NCBI GenBank assembly: GCA_963777725.1
Contig: CAVZRR010000002.1
Coordinates: 124,001 to 188,000, forward strand
Length of the DNA stretch: 64,000 bases
Direction: 5' to 3'
Source: RPQJ01 sp963777725
Lineage (GTDB): Bacteria > Pseudomonadota > Gammaproteobacteria > Steroidobacterales > Steroidobacteraceae
Shown: one piece after another, positions 42,379 to 51,587 of the stretch
Position numbering within the stretch: position 1 is the stretch's first letter
Layout of the letters: the number at the start of each line of letters is the position of its first letter
Program-made: the position numbers and the translations under genes
Notes under the pieces: model-generated
Told to the model about the DNA's origin: nothing
Seen by the model: only the letters and a program-made list of their open reading frames with translations
Databases searched by the model: none

Positions 42379-43322
42379 GCGCGCCGCAGCAACGCGACGG
42401 CGACACGCTGGCCCTGGTCGAGGCCGCCGTGTCGAGTCTCGGCGGGATCATCCTCGGCAAGGAACAGCAACTGCGGCTCTGCGTCGCGTGCCTGCTGGCC
42501 CGCGGCCACCTGCTGATCGAGGACATCCCGGGTGTCGGCAAGACGACGCTGGCGCACGCGCTGGCCCGGACGCTCGGGTTGAGTTACCAGCGGATCCAGT
42601 TCACCAGTGACCTGCTGCCCGCCGACATCATCGGCGTCTCGGTGTTCGAGCAGGAGACCGGCCAGTTCCGCTTTCACCGCGGGCCGGTCTTCGCGCAGCT
42701 CGTGCTCGCGGACGAGGTCAACCGCGCCACGCCCAAGGCGCAGAGCGCGCTGCTCGAGGCGATGGAAGAGCACCAGGTGACCGCCGACGGCCAGACCTAC
42801 CCGCTCACCGAGCCGTTCTTCGTGATCGCCACGCAGAACCCGATCTACCAGGTGGGTACCTTCCCGCTGCCCGAGTCGCAGCTCGACCGGTTCCTGATGC
42901 GGATCGAGCTCGGCTACCCGGAGGCCGCGCTCGAACGCCAGCTGCTGCTCGGCAGCGACCGGCGCGACCTGCTCGCGACGCTCGCGCCCGCCTTGACCCC
43001 GCAGCAGCTGCTCAGGCTGCAAGGCGAAGTGCCGCGCGTGCACGCGTCGGAGGCACTGCTCGACTACGTGCAGGCGATCGCGCGCCACACGCGCGAGTCG
43101 GCGGCCTTCGAGGCGGGGCTCTCGCCTCGCGCCGTGATCGCGCTGCTGCGCGCGGCGCAGGCGTGGGCGCTGATGCACGGGCATCCGGGCGTCCTGCCGG
43201 AGGACGTGCAGGCCGTGCTCGGCCCGGTGGTCGGTCATCGCCTCGCGCCCCGGGACGAATCGCGCTTTCGCGATGCCACGCAGGTCGGCCGGCACGTCCT
43301 CGAAGCCGTCCCGGTGCCCTGA
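42375..43322 (+). CDS. MoxR family AAA+ ATPase
   Basis: A 315-residue AAA+ protein with Walker A in IEDIPGVGKTTLAHALA, the MoxR signature FTSDLLPADIIGVSVFEQET, Walker B LVLADEVNRATPKAQSALLE and sensor I FFVIATQNPIYQVGTFPLPE. MoxR ATPases act as chaperones for metal-containing or secreted complexes, usually with a VWA or DUF58 protein. The start is a GTG at 42375 overlapping the valS stop (GCGTGA). It is followed six bases later by a DUF58 gene and then a transglutaminase gene, the usual trio. Confidence 0.93.
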   Translation: MSAPQQRDGDTLALVEAAVSSLGGIILGKEQQLRLCVACLLARGHLLIEDIPGVGKTTLAHALARTLGLSYQRIQFTSDLLPADIIGVSVFEQETGQFRFHRGPVFAQLVLADEVNRATPKAQSALLEAMEEHQVTADGQTYPLTEPFFVIATQNPIYQVGTFPLPESQLDRFLMRIELGYPEAALERQLLLGSDRRDLLATLAPALTPQQLLRLQGEVPRVHASEALLDYVQAIARHTRESAAFEAGLSPRAVIALLRAAQAWALMHGHPGVLPEDVQAVLGPVVGHRLAPRDESRFRDATQVGRHVLEAVPVP

Positions 43323-43328
43323 CCGGCA

Positions 43329-44315
43329 ATGGCGAGCCCGCTCCGCCGCCTGCGCTCGGCCCTGGAGGCGCGCACGCAGGCGTGGATCCGGCGGCGCCAG
43401 GGCATCGACCCGGAGCCGCTGCGACTGCACCGCGGACGCATCTACATCCTGCCGACCGCACTCGGGCTGGCGTACGCGACGATGGTGTTCGCGATGGTGC
43501 TCGGTGCGCTGAACTACGGGAACAACCTCGGCCTCGGCCTCGCTTTCCTGCTCGCCAGCCTCGGACTCGTCACCATGCATCACTGCCATGGCACGCTGTC
43601 CGGCCTCGAGATCCGGCTCACCGGCACCGAATCGGCGTTCGCGGGACGCGACGTCGCGTTCCGCCTGCTGCTCGTCAATTCGTCGCTCGCGCCCCGGCCG
43701 GGCATCGAGCTCAACGTCGGTCAGCAGCCACCCTCGATCGCTGACGTGCCTGCCGCCGGTTCCGCGTCCGCGACACTCGCACTGCGAGCGCAGCACAGGG
43801 GGCGCGTGCCGCTCGCGCGCTACCAGGTCGCCACACGACATCCGCTCGGCTTGTTTCGCGCCTGGGCCGTCGTCCACGGCGAGCACGCTGCGATCGCCTG
43901 GCCCGCGCCTGCCGAGCGTAGCCGCACTCCGCCCGGCGTGGAGACCGACACCGGTGGCGCGCAGGACTTCGCGCGCGGCGACCACGATTTCGCCGGGCTC
44001 AGGCCCTACCAGGCCGGCGACTCGCTGCGGCAGGTCGCGTGGAAGGCCTTTGCGCGCGGCCAGGGCCTGCACACGAAGCAGTACGCCGGCACCGACGTGG
44101 TCTCGCACGTGTTCGACTGGGACAGCCTGCCCGCGCTCGACACGGAGGCCCGCCTCGCCCAGTTGTGCCGCTGGGTGCTCGACGCGCACGAGCACGGTGA
44201 GGCGTTCGGGCTGCGGCTGCCCGGGGCGGTGATCGAACCAAATCTCGGCACCGCGCACCGCGACCGCTGCCTGGATACGCTGGCGCTCTTCGAGGAGGCA
44301 AGGGACCGTGCCTGA
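43329..44315 (+). CDS. DUF58 domain membrane protein
   Basis: A 328-residue protein with two membrane helices near residues 40-85 (LPTALGLAYATMVFAMVLGA, GLAFLLASLGLVTMHHC), an extracytoplasmic beta region and the C-terminal DUF58 signature LRPYQAGDSLRQVAWK followed by a vWA-like fold. DUF58 proteins are the regular partners of MoxR ATPases. The gene lies between the MoxR ATPase and the TgpA-like transglutaminase, overlapping the latter by eight bases, so all three are probably made together. Confidence 0.9.
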   Translation: MASPLRRLRSALEARTQAWIRRRQGIDPEPLRLHRGRIYILPTALGLAYATMVFAMVLGALNYGNNLGLGLAFLLASLGLVTMHHCHGTLSGLEIRLTGTESAFAGRDVAFRLLLVNSSLAPRPGIELNVGQQPPSIADVPAAGSASATLALRAQHRGRVPLARYQVATRHPLGLFRAWAVVHGEHAAIAWPAPAERSRTPPGVETDTGGAQDFARGDHDFAGLRPYQAGDSLRQVAWKAFARGQGLHTKQYAGTDVVSHVFDWDSLPALDTEARLAQLCRWVLDAHEHGEAFGLRLPGAVIEPNLGTAHRDRCLDTLALFEEARDRA

Positions 44316-46263
44316 GCGTCCCGCAGAACCGGTGCGCGGCCTGACGTGGGTGCTTGGCGCGCTCGCGGCGGCGGTCGCGCCGCACGTGCCATTCCTGCCT
44401 GGCTGGATCTCGCTGCTGATCGCCGCGGCGGTCGCCTGGCGTTGGGCGGCCGAGCGACGCGCCTGGTCGCTGCCCCCGAGGTGGCTACGGGTGCTGGTCG
44501 CAATCGCGGCGACGCTGGTGGTACTCGGCACCTATCGAACGTTGAACGGCATCGAAGCCGGCACGGCTTTCCTGGTCCTGCTGGCCGGCGTCAAGCTGCT
44601 CGAGACGCGCGGCTCGCGGGACCTCACGGTGATCGTGTTCATCGCCTACTTCCTGCTCTATTCCGCACTTTTGCGCGACCAGCGTCTGCCGCAGCTGCCC
44701 TACCTGCTGGCCGGAGGCGTTTTCCTGACGGCCGCCCTGATGCGCGTGCACGCCGGCAGCGCCGGGGATTCCGCGCGCGACGTGCTGACTCGCACCGGCG
44801 CGCTGCTGCTGCAGGCCCTGCCGCTCGCAGTCCTGCTGTTCGTGCTGTTCCCGCGGCTGCCGGGGCCGTTCTGGGGGATCGGCACGGGCGAGTCGGCGCG
44901 CACCGGGCTCGGTGACGAGATGACTCCTGGCGACATTTCCGACCTCAGCGTCTCCGGCGCGGTTGCGTTCCGCGTGCGGTTCTCAGGCGAGTTGCCGCCG
45001 CCCGCACAGCGTTACTGGCGCGGTCCCGTGCTGCACGAATTCGACGGTCGCAGCTGGCGCCGACCGCGCGCGCAAGCCTTCCCGTCGCAGGAAGTCACCT
45101 ATCTCGGCGAGCCGGTTGACTACCAGATCACGCTCGAACCCACCGATCGGCCGTGGATCCTGGCGCTCGACATTCCTGCCGAGTGGCCGGAACGCGAGGC
45201 GGTCCGGACCTACGACTTCCAGCTCGTGGCGTCGCGACGGCTGTCGGAAGTCTCCTCGTTCAGGCTGCGTTCCTACCCGAGCTTCATCGCCGGCGTCGAA
45301 CTGCCACAGTCGCTGCGCCGCAAGGGCCTGCAGTTGCCGGAGGAAGGCAACCCGCGCAGTCGGGCACTGGCCCGCCGACTGGCCGCCCAGTACGGCGATC
45401 CTCGAGCGATCGCGCAGGCGATGTTGACGATGTTTCGCGAGCAACCGTTCGTCTACACGCTCGACCCGCCGAAGCTCGCGGAAAACGCGATGGACGAGTT
45501 CCTGTTCGAGACTCGTCGCGGCTTCTGCGAACACTACGCCTCGGCGTTCACGCTGGTGATGCGCGCGGCCGGCGTGCCGGCCCGGGTCGTCACCGGCTAC
45601 CAGGGCGGCGAGTTCAATCCCCTGGGTGGCTACCTGATCGTGCGGCAGAGCGACGCGCACGCGTGGTCCGAGATCTGGATCGAGGGACGCGGCTGGCTGC
45701 GCGTCGATCCGACGGCGGCGGTGGCCCCGGAGCGCATCGAGCGCGGGCTGATCGGCGCGATGGATGAATTCGAACCGGTGCCGGGTCGCCTGCGCGATGC
45801 GAGCAACCTGTGGATGCAGGTCTCCCTCAGGTGGGACACGCTGAACGACTTCTGGAACGAGCGCGTGGTCCGCTTCAATGCAGCCCGGCAGCTGGACCTG
45901 CTCGAGCGCCTCGGCGTCGACGACCCGGACTGGCGCACGCTCGGTCTCGGCATGGCGGCGAGCCTCGCCGCATTTTTCGTCGGGCTGTCCGCGTACCTGG
46001 CCTGGCGATTCCGCCCGCCCGCCCGGGACTGGCCGGCCCGCCTGCACGACGTGGTCCGGCGACGCCTGGTTCGCCGTGGCCTGCAGCCACAGCCACCCGA
46101 GGGCCCGGTGGCGTTCCTCGAGCGCGCTGCCGCTGCATGCCCGGATCTCGCCGCAGACCTGGCACAGATCCGTGACGTTTACGTGGACCTGCGCTACGGG
46201 CCGCTCCCGACCGACGCGGACCTGCGCCGCCTCAAGCACCTCGTCAACCGGCTGCGGCCGTGA
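44308..46263 (+). CDS. TgpA-type membrane transglutaminase
   Basis: A 651-residue protein starting with GTG. The N-terminal DUF3488 region has about six membrane helices (up to residue 180). A periplasmic transglutaminase-like core follows, with catalytic Cys in TRRGFCEHYASAF, His in SDAHAWSEIWIE and Asp in RVDPTAAV, then another membrane helix near residue 550 and a C-terminal DUF4129-like cytosolic domain. Pseudomonas TgpA of this layout is essential, and a peptidoglycan-related role has been suggested. The trio with MoxR and DUF58 is widely conserved, although its substrate is not established. Confidence 0.92.
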   Translation: MPERPAEPVRGLTWVLGALAAAVAPHVPFLPGWISLLIAAAVAWRWAAERRAWSLPPRWLRVLVAIAATLVVLGTYRTLNGIEAGTAFLVLLAGVKLLETRGSRDLTVIVFIAYFLLYSALLRDQRLPQLPYLLAGGVFLTAALMRVHAGSAGDSARDVLTRTGALLLQALPLAVLLFVLFPRLPGPFWGIGTGESARTGLGDEMTPGDISDLSVSGAVAFRVRFSGELPPPAQRYWRGPVLHEFDGRSWRRPRAQAFPSQEVTYLGEPVDYQITLEPTDRPWILALDIPAEWPEREAVRTYDFQLVASRRLSEVSSFRLRSYPSFIAGVELPQSLRRKGLQLPEEGNPRSRALARRLAAQYGDPRAIAQAMLTMFREQPFVYTLDPPKLAENAMDEFLFETRRGFCEHYASAFTLVMRAAGVPARVVTGYQGGEFNPLGGYLIVRQSDAHAWSEIWIEGRGWLRVDPTAAVAPERIERGLIGAMDEFEPVPGRLRDASNLWMQVSLRWDTLNDFWNERVVRFNAARQLDLLERLGVDDPDWRTLGLGMAASLAAFFVGLSAYLAWRFRPPARDWPARLHDVVRRRLVRRGLQPQPPEGPVAFLERAAAACPDLAADLAQIRDVYVDLRYGPLPTDADLRRLKHLVNRLRP

Positions 46264-46311
46264 ACCGCGCTCGGGTATGCTTGCGACTCCTGAGCGGGGG
46301 GATGAGACGAA

Positions 46312-46578
46312 ATGTCAGACCTGAAAAAGAAGTTCGATACGGCCGCGGCCGACGTGCAGAAACTCACGAAGCGCCCCGACGACGAAGACATGCTGCGCCT
46401 CTACGCGCATTTCAAGCAGGCGACGGCCGGTGACGTGACGGGCGACCGCCCGGGCGCGTTCAGCTTCGCCGACCGGGCGAAGTACGACGCGTGGGCGAAG
46501 CTCAAGGGCACGGACTCGACGAAGGCGATGGAAGCCTACGTCAAGCTGGTCGAGCGCCTGAAGAAGAGCTACGCCTGA
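46312..46578 (+). CDS. Acyl-CoA-binding protein
   Basis: An 88-residue four-helix protein matching the ACBP family: LKKKFDTAAADVQKLTKRPD, MLRLYAHFKQATAGDVTGDR, FADRAKYDAWAKLKGTDSTK and MEAYVKLVERLKKSYA. Conserved Tyr and Lys residues that hold the CoA head group are in YAHFKQAT, AKYDAWAKLKG and KAMEAYV. It buffers and delivers long-chain acyl-CoA in the cytosol. A purine-rich GGGGGGATGA lies upstream. A functional link with the acyl-CoA dehydrogenase 40 kb away is possible but not shown. Confidence 0.95.
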   Translation: MSDLKKKFDTAAADVQKLTKRPDDEDMLRLYAHFKQATAGDVTGDRPGAFSFADRAKYDAWAKLKGTDSTKAMEAYVKLVERLKKSYA

Positions 46579-46585
46579 GGCCGCA

Positions 46586-47458
46586 TTGACGCCGATCGTC
46601 GCGGTCACGATCGTCGCGATCGGCGTGCTCGCCTGGCTGCTCGTGACGCCGTGGTGGCGGGCACGGCGCCGGGCGGCCCGCATGGCCGAACCGCTGCCGG
46701 AGATCGCACGCGCCGCAATCGACCGCAATGTGCCGTCCGTGCGTCGCCTGCCGCCGGAACTGCGGGCGCTTCTCGAGTCGCTGATGGGCGCGTTCCTCGC
46801 CGAGAAGCAGTTCATCGGCTGCAACGGGCTCGTCATCACGGACGAGATCCGCTCCACCATTGCCGCCCTGGCCTGCCTGCTCGTGCTCGGCCGACGCGGC
46901 CACTACGACGACCTGCACTCGATCCTCGTCTACCCGGCAGCCTTCTGGGTCGAGGACGAAGTCGAGGACGAGGCCGGCGTCGTCGCGAAGCGGCGGCGCG
47001 TGCTGTCGGGTGAGGCCTGGGAGTCGAGCCGCATCATCCTGTCGTGGGACGACGTGCTCGAGGCCGCGCGCTTTCCCGGCGAGGGTTACAACGTCGCGCT
47101 GCACGAGTTCGCGCACTATCTCGACGCCGAGGGTCTCGGCCTGGCGGCCCCTGCTGCACCGCCCTCGCGGCAGCAATCGACCGCCGCGCGGTTGCGATCC
47201 CTCGAGGCATGGGCCGACGACCTCAGTCTCGAGTTCGAGCAGCTTCTCGACGCCGTCGATCGCGGTGAAGACACGTTTCTCGATCCCTACGCTGCCGAAG
47301 ACGAGACCGAGTTCTTCGCGGTCGCGACTGAGGACTTCTTCGAGCGACCGGCGGAGCTGCTCGCCTCGCATTCGCGCCTGTACGCGCTGCTGCAGGAATT
47401 CTATGCGCTCGATCCGGCGGCATGGTCGTCACCTGCTCCGTCGACGGGCGAGTCCTGA
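46586..47458 (+). CDS. MtfA-like zinc-dependent peptidase (M90)
   Basis: A 290-residue protein with an N-terminal membrane helix (residues 3-20) and the gluzincin motif in VALHEFAHYLDAEGL; the third ligand is probably the Glu in EFFAVATEDFFERP. Other family segments are FLAEKQFIGCNGLVITDEIR, LVYPAAFWV and LSWDDVLEA. E. coli MtfA is an aminopeptidase that titrates the Mlc regulator of glucose transport. The start is a TTG at 46586, seven bases after the acyl-CoA-binding protein gene. Confidence 0.88.
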   Translation: MTPIVAVTIVAIGVLAWLLVTPWWRARRRAARMAEPLPEIARAAIDRNVPSVRRLPPELRALLESLMGAFLAEKQFIGCNGLVITDEIRSTIAALACLLVLGRRGHYDDLHSILVYPAAFWVEDEVEDEAGVVAKRRRVLSGEAWESSRIILSWDDVLEAARFPGEGYNVALHEFAHYLDAEGLGLAAPAAPPSRQQSTAARLRSLEAWADDLSLEFEQLLDAVDRGEDTFLDPYAAEDETEFFAVATEDFFERPAELLASHSRLYALLQEFYALDPAAWSSPAPSTGES

Positions 47459-47617
47459 GGCAACGTACCCGGCGCGCCCGTTCACCGCTCGGCCAGCCTC
47501 TCTCACGCGAGCTGCTCCGCGTGTCGCATTAAGTCGTGTTCGGTTTGGGATCGTCGCAGGGAGTCCAACGGGAGATTGGTTTTGCAATATGGTGGGCGGC
47601 CACTTCTGGTCGTGCGC

Positions 47618-47815
47618 TCACTGAACCTGATCGGCCTTGGCTGCTTCATCGATATGCCATCGAACGGCGACCGCCTCGGCGGAGGGTTTCGCGTCGTCGA
47701 CCGTGACGATCGGCCCGCCGCGCCAGATCGTGTCCGCGGGTGGGTCGGCGGCGAAAGCCGGCGCCGAGAGCGCGAGATACACGGAAATCACGAACGGAAC
47801 TCGACGAGTCCTCAT
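47618..47815 (-). pseudogene. Truncated amidohydrolase N-terminus
   Basis: A 65-residue reading frame with a signal peptide (MRTRRVPFVISVYLALSAPA) followed by the first beta strands of a YtcJ-like amidohydrolase (ADTIWRGGPIVTVDDAKPSA), then an unrelated short tail and a stop. The same N-terminal pattern occurs in the broken amidohydrolase gene at 49802-51551 (ADTIYVGGDIVTVNDAQPTV). No metal-binding or catalytic part remains, so it is most likely a remnant of a third copy. It starts 15 bases downstream of the intact amidohydrolase gene. Confidence 0.65.
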
Positions 47816-47829
47816 GGGGCCTCCCGATC

Positions 47830-49764
47830 TCACGGCTGGTGATCGTGTGACAGCAGGGTCGCGAGGTTCGCTGCCACTGCGCGCGCGAGCGAACTGCCGT
47901 CCTGCGCCATCGTTGGATCGCGAGCGGTCACCGTCGACACCGCAGCCGACTTCTCGGCTGTTTTCCCGGACGTCACGGGCTGCAGCCGACCCTCGAGCAT
48001 CGTGCCCCATACCCCGATGTCCTTCAGATCGCCAAGCGCGACGGCATAGGGGCTCCGGTCGAGCACGGTGAGGTTCGCATCCTTGCCCGCTTCGATCGAG
48101 CCGACCTGCTTTTCCATCCTGATCGAGTACGCGGCATCGATGGTGACGGCCTTGAGCGCCAGGTCGAGCGGCACCTTGTGGCGAGGGCCCGCCACTGGAC
48201 CTTCGGCGGTGCTGCGGTTGACCGCGGCCCAGACGAGTTGCAGGGGCTTTGCCGGCGCCATCGGCATGTCGGAGTGGAACGACAGCGACCCCTCGTGCAT
48301 CAGGACATCGCCCGTCGGCACCATGTTCGCGGCGCGCTCGGGCCCGATGCCGAGCTTGGCGTAGCGGCCAGCCAACGCGGTCACGTAGTACGGGTTGGCA
48401 CTGACGATGCCGCCCAGCTCGATCCAGCGCGCGACCTGCTCCTGCGTCGCGAAGCCGAAATGAACGAGCACGGTGCGGTGGTTCTGTCGGGGTGCGCGCT
48501 TCATCGCCTGCTCGAGCGCGCCGAGCAGCACTTCCATTCCGGCGTCGCCGTTGTTGTGGACGTGGATCTGGTAGCCAGCGTCCCAGTAGGTCTGGAACAT
48601 GAAGTCGAAGGCCGGCGGGTCGGTGATCCACGCGCCGTGGTGGCCGTCCGTGTAGCCGTCCTTCATCTGCATCAGCTGGCTGTAGATCGCTCCGTCGGTG
48701 AAGAGCTTCACCTGATCGGGGAGGTACCACGTCCTCCCCTCGCCCCAGTTCTCGACCTTGCGGGTCTCGGCCAGGAGACTCGTCGCATCATTGGGCCTGA
48801 TCGCGTGGAAGCTCTTGCCGTCGCCGATGAAGCAGTGGTTGAACGGGGTCGCGTCGTCCGAGTAGACGGCGTTGATGGCGTCCTGCAGCGGCTTCGAGAG
48901 AAAGCCGCCCGGCTCGCAGGCGAGCGTGATGCCGTTGCGGTGGTAGTAGGCCTCGGTGAATTCGAGTCCCTTGCGGAATTGCTCGGGCGAGGCGAGGTGC
49001 GGCGTGATGTTCGGCAGGATCGCCATGCCGCCCTGCTCGAAGAAGTGACCCTTTTCAAGGTCGAGCTGTTCCTGCGCACTCTTACCGAAGGTCCGGACCA
49101 GCGCGTCGTCGATCTTCATGAGCCTGAGCGCCGCGCTGTTCAGGAAGAACTCGTGCGCCGAGCGGTGCCAGACGATGACCGGAAAGTCGGGCGCGAGCTG
49201 GTCCAGCATCGCGCGATTCATCGGGCCGTGGAAGTAGTGGTGGTAGCCCCAGGTGATGAAAGGCGTGGACTTGTCCGTGCGCCCAGCGAGCGCCGCCCGC
49301 AGCCTGGCCTGGTAGGTCTTCTCGTCGCGCACCGCCGGCGAGAAGCCGTCGATCGCGTCCCAGTCCTCGATCGAGATGACCCTGGTGTTCATCGTCAGCG
49401 CCGCCAGCACCGGGTGCACGTGCTGCTCGACGAACCCGGCGATCACCACCTTGTCGTCGAATGTTCCGTCGAGCCGGGCCTCCTTGCCGGCCGCGGCTGC
49501 GACTTCGGCACGGGTACCGACCGCGACGAACTTCCCGTCCTGGACCGCGATCGCCTCGGCGCGCGGCTTCTTCGGGTCCATGGTGATGAACTCGCGCGCC
49601 GTGTAGATCACGGTCGCGCCCGGATGCGCAAGTTCGCGCGCGAGGTCCTGCAGCGAGCTCGTCTGCGCGACCGCACCGGCCGACAGCAGCGCGGACAGCG
49701 TCGCTGCCACGACGGTGGCGATCGCACCCAGTCCTGGGGTCGGTTGAAGAGCCTTGCGCATCAT
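47830..49764 (-). CDS. Exported YtcJ-like amidohydrolase
   Basis: A 644-residue metal-dependent hydrolase of the amidohydrolase superfamily. The N-terminus is a signal peptide (about residues 1-33, cleavage after GAVA). The beta-sandwich starts TVIYTAREFITMDPKKPRAE, and the barrel carries the first metal motif FVEQHVHPVL, later His in QIHVHNNGDAGME and VLVHFGFA, and the C-terminal GSIEAGKDANLTVLDRSPYA. Relatives hydrolyse N-acyl or N-formyl amides; the substrate here is unknown. It is the middle member of three head-to-tail amidohydrolase genes downstream of an outer-membrane protein gene. Confidence 0.88.
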   Translation of the reverse strand: MMRKALQPTPGLGAIATVVAATLSALLSAGAVAQTSSLQDLARELAHPGATVIYTAREFITMDPKKPRAEAIAVQDGKFVAVGTRAEVAAAAGKEARLDGTFDDKVVIAGFVEQHVHPVLAALTMNTRVISIEDWDAIDGFSPAVRDEKTYQARLRAALAGRTDKSTPFITWGYHHYFHGPMNRAMLDQLAPDFPVIVWHRSAHEFFLNSAALRLMKIDDALVRTFGKSAQEQLDLEKGHFFEQGGMAILPNITPHLASPEQFRKGLEFTEAYYHRNGITLACEPGGFLSKPLQDAINAVYSDDATPFNHCFIGDGKSFHAIRPNDATSLLAETRKVENWGEGRTWYLPDQVKLFTDGAIYSQLMQMKDGYTDGHHGAWITDPPAFDFMFQTYWDAGYQIHVHNNGDAGMEVLLGALEQAMKRAPRQNHRTVLVHFGFATQEQVARWIELGGIVSANPYYVTALAGRYAKLGIGPERAANMVPTGDVLMHEGSLSFHSDMPMAPAKPLQLVWAAVNRSTAEGPVAGPRHKVPLDLALKAVTIDAAYSIRMEKQVGSIEAGKDANLTVLDRSPYAVALGDLKDIGVWGTMLEGRLQPVTSGKTAEKSAAVSTVTARDPTMAQDGSSLARAVAANLATLLSHDHQP

Positions 49765-49801
49765 CCTGTCTCCGCGGGGAATGCAGCGCCGACCGGCCGG
49801 A

Positions 49802-51551
49802 TCACTGCGCCGGGTAGATCGTGCGGCCTTCCTTGATGGTCTCGACGACCTTGATGTCCTTGATCGCCATCGGCTCGACCGTCAGCGGGTTCCGGTCGAG
49901 GATCACGAGGTCGGCCAGCTTGCCCGGCTCGAGCGAGCCCTTCTCGGCCTGCCTCGCCGTACTGCTCGGCGGCCCAGATCGTCTGCGCCTTGAGTCCCTC
50001 GAGCGGCGTGACGCGCTGGTCCGGCGCCGATCACGTCGCCCGATGCGCGAGATGCGGTTGACCGCCGACCACAGCATGAACATCTGGTCGAGCGGCGCCA
50101 CGTACGAAGTCGGTGTGGTTCGTCGGGTGCAGGCCCGCGTCGATCGCATCGCGCATCGGGCTGATGTACGCGGCCTGCTCCGGGCCGCGGTTCGCGATGT
50201 GCGCATCGTAGAAGTAGTAGGTGTGCAGCGTGTAGAAGGAAGGCGTGATCGTGTACTCGCACGTACTTCTCGAGCTGATCCTTGCGCGATGAACTGCGCG
50301 TGGATCACGGTGACGTTGCGCTCCTTCGCGGGTCATCGGCCGCCGCGAACTCGTGGGCCTTGAAGCAGCATGTCGATCGCCGCGTCGCCGTTGGCGTGAA
50401 GTTGAGCGGCACGCCGAGCTCGTACACGCTTCTTCACCATCTGCGCAGCACCGTGTCCTGCGGGAAAGTCAGCTCGCCGCGCCAGTCCTTCTCGCCGCCG
50501 GGGCCGCCCGTGAGGTAGGCGTCGTGAAATAGGCCGTCCGGCCCTGCGGCGAGCCGTCGGATGGTGATCTTCACGCCGCCGATCTTGAGGTGCTGGTCGT
50601 ATTGGCCCCACTCTGCGACCGGATTGGTCTCGAGCACCTTGTCGAGATCGGTGATGAACGGATAGGCGACGACGTCGATGCAGGTTCGCGCCGGCCGCGG
50701 TCGCGCGCTGCATCAGCGCGAGGTCGGTCGCGTGGGTCGCGCCCTCGTGCGCCGTCGTGATGCCGGCCGCCGCGTACAGCATCTGGCCCGCCCGGCTGAC
50801 CACTCGACTTCCTGTTCCGCCGTCGGCGTGCGGCAGCGTACGAGAAGATCGGCAGGTAGGCCGTCTCCATGACCAGGCCGTACGGTTCCTGCGTGCCGGG
50901 CTTGCGCACGATCACGCCGCCCGGCGGCGTCTGCGTGGCGGCGGTGAGGTTCCGAACTTCTTCAGGGCAGCCGAGTTCAGCACGGCGCCGTGCATCGAAA
51001 CGTGGCCGACCAGCACCGGGTTGTCCGGGAAGGCCTTGTCGAGGTCGTCGCGGTTCAGCAGGCGGCCGTCCGGCATCGACGTTGTCGTCGTAGCCGTAGG
51101 CCTGGATGATCTGCCCTTCGGGATCTGCGCGCTCGTCCCGGAACATCTCGAGTCTCCGCGACGATGCCGTCCACGTCCTTGCCCGGCCCCGCCGGCGGCG
51201 CGAAGACGTTCACCTGGTTGGCGACCGAGAGCGACTGGACGTAGTGGCTGTGCGGGATCGATGAAAGCCCGGCAGCAAGGTCTTGCCGGCGAGATCCACG
51301 ACCTTGGTCGCTTCGCCCCGGTGGGCCTTTTCGAGGTCGGCGCGGGCACCGACGGCGAGGATCCTGCCGTCCTTGACCGCGAGCGCTTCCACCGTCGGCT
51401 GCGCGTCGTTGACGGTGACGATGTCGCCGCCGACGTAGATCGTGTCGGCGGCAGCCGCTGCCGTGTCGGCAGTCCCTTTGGGCTTGCTGCACCCGCCCAC
51501 GAACGCCAACCCCAACACGATCGCGCAAAGTGCAATCGATCTCGTGCCCAT
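49802..51551 (-). pseudogene. Amidohydrolase lipoprotein gene broken by many 1-nt indels
   Basis: Piecing the frames together gives one complete YtcJ-like amidohydrolase. The N-terminus is MGTRSIALCAIVLGLAFVGG with a lipobox Cys, then ADTIYVGGDIVTVNDAQPTV and the LPGF(I)DPHSHY metal site. Further blocks are PDNPVLVGHVSMHGAVLNSA, PGTQEPYGLVMETAYLPIFS, ATHATDLALMQ, QYDQHLKIGGVKITIR, YTITPSFYTLHTYYFYDAHI, PLDQMFMLWSAVNRISR and GSLEPGKLADLVILDRNPLT. At least ten single-base insertions or deletions (for example near 51265, 51255, 51078, 50681 and 50361) break the frame. Residues between shifts stay conserved and no in-frame stop is seen in the corrected reading, so either very recent damage or poor consensus is likely. 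Confidence 0.8.
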
Positions 51552-51587
51552 AACTCCCCCCACGACTTGCTTGTGTTCGTGACTATC

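Noticed and set aside
41838..44531. A similar ~900-codon open frame antisense to the moxR-DUF58 genes
   Set aside because: It is explained by GC-rich codon bias of the real genes opposite, and no family motif is visible.
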